A stretch of DNA of 64,000 nucleotides from Ustilago trichophora (taxonomy: Eukaryota > Basidiomycota > Ustilaginomycetes > Ustilaginales > Ustilaginaceae), in assembly GCA_900323505.1 (NCBI GenBank), contig OOIN01000003.1, positions 1,860,001 through 1,924,000 on the forward strand. The letters are read 5' to 3'. This document shows, piece by piece, positions 62,001-64,000 of the stretch. The position numbers and the translations under genes were made by a program. Positions within the stretch are counted from its first letter, which is position 1; every line of letters starts with the position of its first letter. Under the pieces are notes generated by a model, which was given only the letters and a program-made list of their open reading frames with translations, had not been told where the DNA came from and did not search any database.

Positions 62001-64000
62001 GGAGGGAGATCGATGCCAGTGCTCAAAGGATCGTAGGTATGGTAGCGTGCGAGATTGGAACTGGAACATGCGTCCTGCGTACTCTCGGGGCCTGGCAGGG
62101 ACATCGTTTGGATCGCTAAAGAAGGGCTCGGGGTGCACTTGACGTACAATCGAGAAAAGCGGGAAGGTCTCGACGACGGTACGGACCGACGGGGCCGGTT
62201 CGTGGAAAGTGAGTAGACGCTTGCGTGGGCCTGCTTGATTCGACGAGGAAGTGTCATGCGAGCTCAGAGATAGCGTCTCTCCGTTGGAAAGGTGGGTCTT
62301 TGTTGGTGTTGGAGGGGATGTCGACGAAGCGTCTGCAAAACGGACCTTGTTGGAACGGCCGGCTTCGTGCACGGTCTTCGGTGTTGCGCTGCTGGTGCCA
62401 TTGGCAGCCCCGGTCGAGTGATTGTACTTGGTCTGCTTGAATTTACGCACGCTGTCCTCGTGAAACTCTTTCGAGGGTCTGGAGGATGGACTGGCAGTTG
62501 GCGTCGTAGTGCCATTCTCAAGAAAGTCGACATGCTGGCGCTTTTTGGGTGTTGAAGAAGGACTTCTGCTGAAGGTGCTCCCGGTCGACATGTTTGAGGC
62601 TGAATTCGAGCTATCGGTCCGCTGCCATTTGCGAGTCTGTCCCGGATCATCTGTCTGTGCATCTGCTGGCTCGGCAGCATCCGCATCGTTAGCCTCGTCC
62701 TCCTGATCCGACGGCGGATCCACATTGGCAGCAACATCCTCCTTCTCTGCCTGTTGCAGTCTGTGGCTGAACTCCTGACTCTTGAAGAACCTTGCATCGA
62801 AATCTTCGGCTTCTTCCTTCATCTGCTGGGTAAGTTGCGTTGGATCGCTGTGGTCAGACGCTCCTCGCTGTGTTTGCGAGATGGCATGCTGGAGATCGTA
62901 CAATTTTGCAGAGGCGGATGGACCCGTGCGCTGCGAGTAGGGATCGGCTGCATGAATCTGATCCTGGTATGGATGAAAAACTTCAACAGCGTCGAAAGTA
63001 GTCATGATGTACTGATCCAGCCCAGGTCTTTCGGTGAAATGGTTTGGGTTTCGCTCACGTGGCAGGGTCTTTTGCTTCTCGTCAATGAGCCTCTTCTCGA
63101 GGAGAAGTCGCATGCGGTCTTCCGACATCCACGGTGGAGATTCTCCAGTGGCGTACAGCCGCGGATCTCGTGCAGGGTCCTCTGTGGGTATCGATGGGGG
63201 CAGACCGACGGCGCTCCTGCGATTCTTTTCGTCCTCCCACAGCCCCGACAAGCTGGGCACAAGGATGTTCTGATCTGGCGAGGCGTTGGGCACTTCGTCA
63301 AAATCATGATGGATATCTCTCTGCTTGAGTCTGCGGCGATTGATGATCCACGGTGCACTTGCGTCTGCTTCGAGCTCGCAGTGCGTTCCGCGATGCACGT
63401 CTTCTGCTTGCACATGGGCGTAAGGTATTGAGTTGCGGTTCCAGATCTTGCTACGGAAGTCGAGGGGCGATGGCTCATCGCTCGCCACGGTACTGCCCTC
63501 GGGTATAGGGAGCCGGAAGCGTACATCGTCGAGATCGACATAGTCGCAGCCAAAGATGTTGTAGTCGAGCATGAACTGTAGCTGGTATCGAATGTGGATC
63601 TCGAAAGGCTGAAAGACGGTCTTCATGACTCCGCCTGACTCGAGAATGGCAGCAATCCGGTAGTTGTGCGCTGGATCGACGAACGAGATCTTGAGAAAGT
63701 AGGAGTAGCCGACGTGGTAGCCGTAAAAGTTGACGCCCTTGCACAGATGGATGGCGGCGATGAACTGGTTGGCTTCTGGGTCGTCCGGATTACGGCGGAG
63801 GGAAGCGGCCATGGCAGCATTGAGCTCGCGGCCTAGGCGATGGATGTAGCGAAGAACGTCATCGGGATCGAGCGAGCCTTTGTATTGGATGTAGCAGTAC
63901 GGGTAGACGTTGTGGATGTGAAGACAGACTCGCTGGCCTGCGGGAGTAGCGCCAAAGATACGGAGGATGGGGACCTTGCGCAGAGCCTGACCTTCTGCAT
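59088..64000 (-). CDS. REV3: DNA polymerase zeta catalytic subunit Rev3, N-terminus outside the window
   Basis: The open frame covers the last 4.9 kb of the window and runs past its right edge without a stop (about 1,636 residues seen), so the start is missing. Family B polymerase motifs are present: motif A DFQSLYPSI (about 60,796-60,837), motif B with LLANVTYGYTSASFSGR, and motif C YGDTDSLF (about 60,315-60,345). An exonuclease-like region holds the LYxLE-type segments. The C-terminus carries two cysteine modules, CysA CLLCSTRTQSLLCLDC (about 59,390-59,435) and CysB (about 59,235-59,310, CSTC then CISFDC), the second of which binds an iron-sulfur cluster in B-family polymerases. Pol zeta extends mismatched primers in translesion synthesis. 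The N-terminal part (from 64,000) shows RIFGATPAGQRVCLHIH, usual for Rev3. Between about 61,900 and 63,000 is a polar, disordered insertion. Confidence 0.92.
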   Translation of the reverse strand, partial: AEGQALRKVPILRIFGATPAGQRVCLHIHNVYPYCYIQYKGSLDPDDVLRYIHRLGRELNAAMAASLRRNPDDPEANQFIAAIHLCKGVNFYGYHVGYSYFLKISFVDPAHNYRIAAILESGGVMKTVFQPFEIHIRYQLQFMLDYNIFGCDYVDLDDVRFRLPIPEGSTVASDEPSPLDFRSKIWNRNSIPYAHVQAEDVHRGTHCELEADASAPWIINRRRLKQRDIHHDFDEVPNASPDQNILVPSLSGLWEDEKNRRSAVGLPPSIPTEDPARDPRLYATGESPPWMSEDRMRLLLEKRLIDEKQKTLPRERNPNHFTERPGLDQYIMTTFDAVEVFHPYQDQIHAADPYSQRTGPSASAKLYDLQHAISQTQRGASDHSDPTQLTQQMKEEAEDFDARFFKSQEFSHRLQQAEKEDVAANVDPPSDQEDEANDADAAEPADAQTDDPGQTRKWQRTDSSNSASNMSTGSTFSRSPSSTPKKRQHVDFLENGTTTPTASPSSRPSKEFHEDSVRKFKQTKYNHSTGAANGTSSATPKTVHEAGRSNKVRFADASSTSPPTPTKTHLSNGETLSLSSHDTSSSNQAGPRKRLLTFHEPAPSVRTVVETFPLFSIVRQVHPEPFFSDPNDVPARPREYAGRMFQFQSRTLPYLRSFEHWHRSPSSALSQSSKSPPRRLCWQFGPPPPTMLEARAWRQKERIVEKQRSKRRRARLLSQIERLTQTNDYGFKISQHKATTLVMRDKQHMTTLAVEVLTTTRGILFPDPAFDAVEAVVYSFQNEDENLQDTGSRPDLRTGLILVASEAMNADRLGLSHLAIEVVEDELELFNTLIDLIRAFDPEIIVGWEIHSSSWGYIIERASKEYDFDLVPQIGRSIVHNTGRAGGKSDNYAYTQSSALRITGRHTLNLWRLMKGELTLNLYTLENVTYHLLHRRIPKFSHQTLTQWFKSGRPELMRRALLYYVGMVELELEIISESEFVLRTAEFARIYGIDFFSVISRGSQFKVESIMLRIAKPENFVLISPSRAQVGKQNAAECLPLIMEPQSAFYKGPLIVLDFQSLYPSIMIAYNLCYSTCLGRVAGFKGTSKFGVTDYAPPKGLLSLLKDDVNISSNGLLFVKPSVRKSLLAKMLSEILDTRVMVKGSMKGTKADKSFQRIQNARQLSLKLLANVTYGYTSASFSGRMPCVEIADAIVQTGRETLEKAMDLINGTAEWGAQVVYGDTDSLFVYLPGRTKEEAFHLGHTIADKVTSLNPRPVKLKFEKVYLPSVLLAKKRYVGFKYETLEDREPGFDAKGIETVRRDFHPAIQRMLEACIRILFRSRDLSAVKRYLQRQWKKILEGRVSPQDFIFAKEVRLGSYSDKVAPPPGAAVSSRRMLADPRSEPQYGERVPYIISQGEPKAKLNQQAVSPEAFLKNPELQINAMYYITRTIIPPLARVFNLLGADVESWFHEMAKPNNSYWNKRPSSTLLSSILAAQQDELATTASNDASPTSSPRILPKGASSTAVVQTLNSHYATEICLLCSTRTQSLLCLDCRQSPTSSLHSISTKLHSLEQQAVAIDRICSTCAKMDIPGPVDCISFDCPFTYTKSKLHKTLEDTALTHAYVARLFDGESQREAAVTDAWECRQALNDALD

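Overview
The window reads as nuclear DNA of a basidiomycete yeast or smut, most likely a member of the Ustilaginaceae (Ustilago, Sporisorium or Pseudozyma type). Reasons: long intronless ORFs of 400-1500 codons, few and short introns (about 80-120 bases, GTAAGT-like donors), genes on both strands with short spacers, moderate GC, and basidiomycete gene fusions such as allantoicase-ureidoglycolate lyase. The genus is inferred. I see no mobile element, CRISPR array or rRNA, and found no tRNA by eye.

Layout, left to right. 1-2.07 kb: no gene, a (GCT)16 repeat. 2.1-5.1 kb: aspartyl-tRNA synthetase fused to DUF2156, the architecture of the sterol aspartylating enzyme ErdS. 6.1-8.6 kb: a secreted histidine phosphatase and a zinc-free MDR oxidoreductase. 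9.7-14.3 kb: a SYLF-HAD fusion and a protein of unknown function. 14.7-16.8 kb: a small three-exon mitochondrial membrane protein gene and a peroxisomal dienoyl-CoA isomerase. 17.1-22.7 kb: a PWI/SR splicing factor, a METTL13-like methyltransferase, an acidic coiled-coil protein, a small membrane protein and cytidine deaminase. 23.6-29.2 kb: a large MFS transporter and an Nha1-type Na+/H+ antiporter. 30.1-39.1 kb: xylulokinase, nitronate monooxygenase, a mitochondrial class III CoA-transferase, SFT2 and the Zn2Cys6-PAS regulator ERT1. 39.6-41.6 kb: a tandem pair of divergent membrane-protein paralogues. 41.7-46.9 kb: allantoicase-ureidoglycolate lyase, then a PAF-acetylhydrolase with a complete HAD domain nested inside it. 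46.9-50.9 kb: a gene-poor stretch. 50.9-54.1 kb: a seven-helix membrane protein and a short SNARE. 54.1-57.1 kb: a second gene-poor stretch. 57.1-64 kb: an aquaglyceroporin and most of REV3, which runs off the right end.

Most genes are independent housekeeping or metabolic functions, not a pathway cluster. One loose theme is lipid chemistry at membranes: sterol aspartylation (ErdS), a lipid-binding SYLF domain fused to a phosphatase, a phospholipase A2-like PAF-AH carrying an inserted HAD domain, and peroxisomal beta-oxidation. Carbon and nitrogen flexibility is a second theme (ERT1, xylulokinase, allantoin use, CoA-transferase). The most unusual single observation is the HAD domain inserted between the catalytic Asp and His of the PAF-AH at 44.4-46.9 kb.

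Five spliced genes (histidine phosphatase, small mitochondrial protein, dienoyl-CoA isomerase, small membrane protein, SNARE) and the spliced cytidine deaminase, SFT2 and allantoicase models were assembled by hand from splice signals and reading-frame continuity, and would benefit from RNA evidence.
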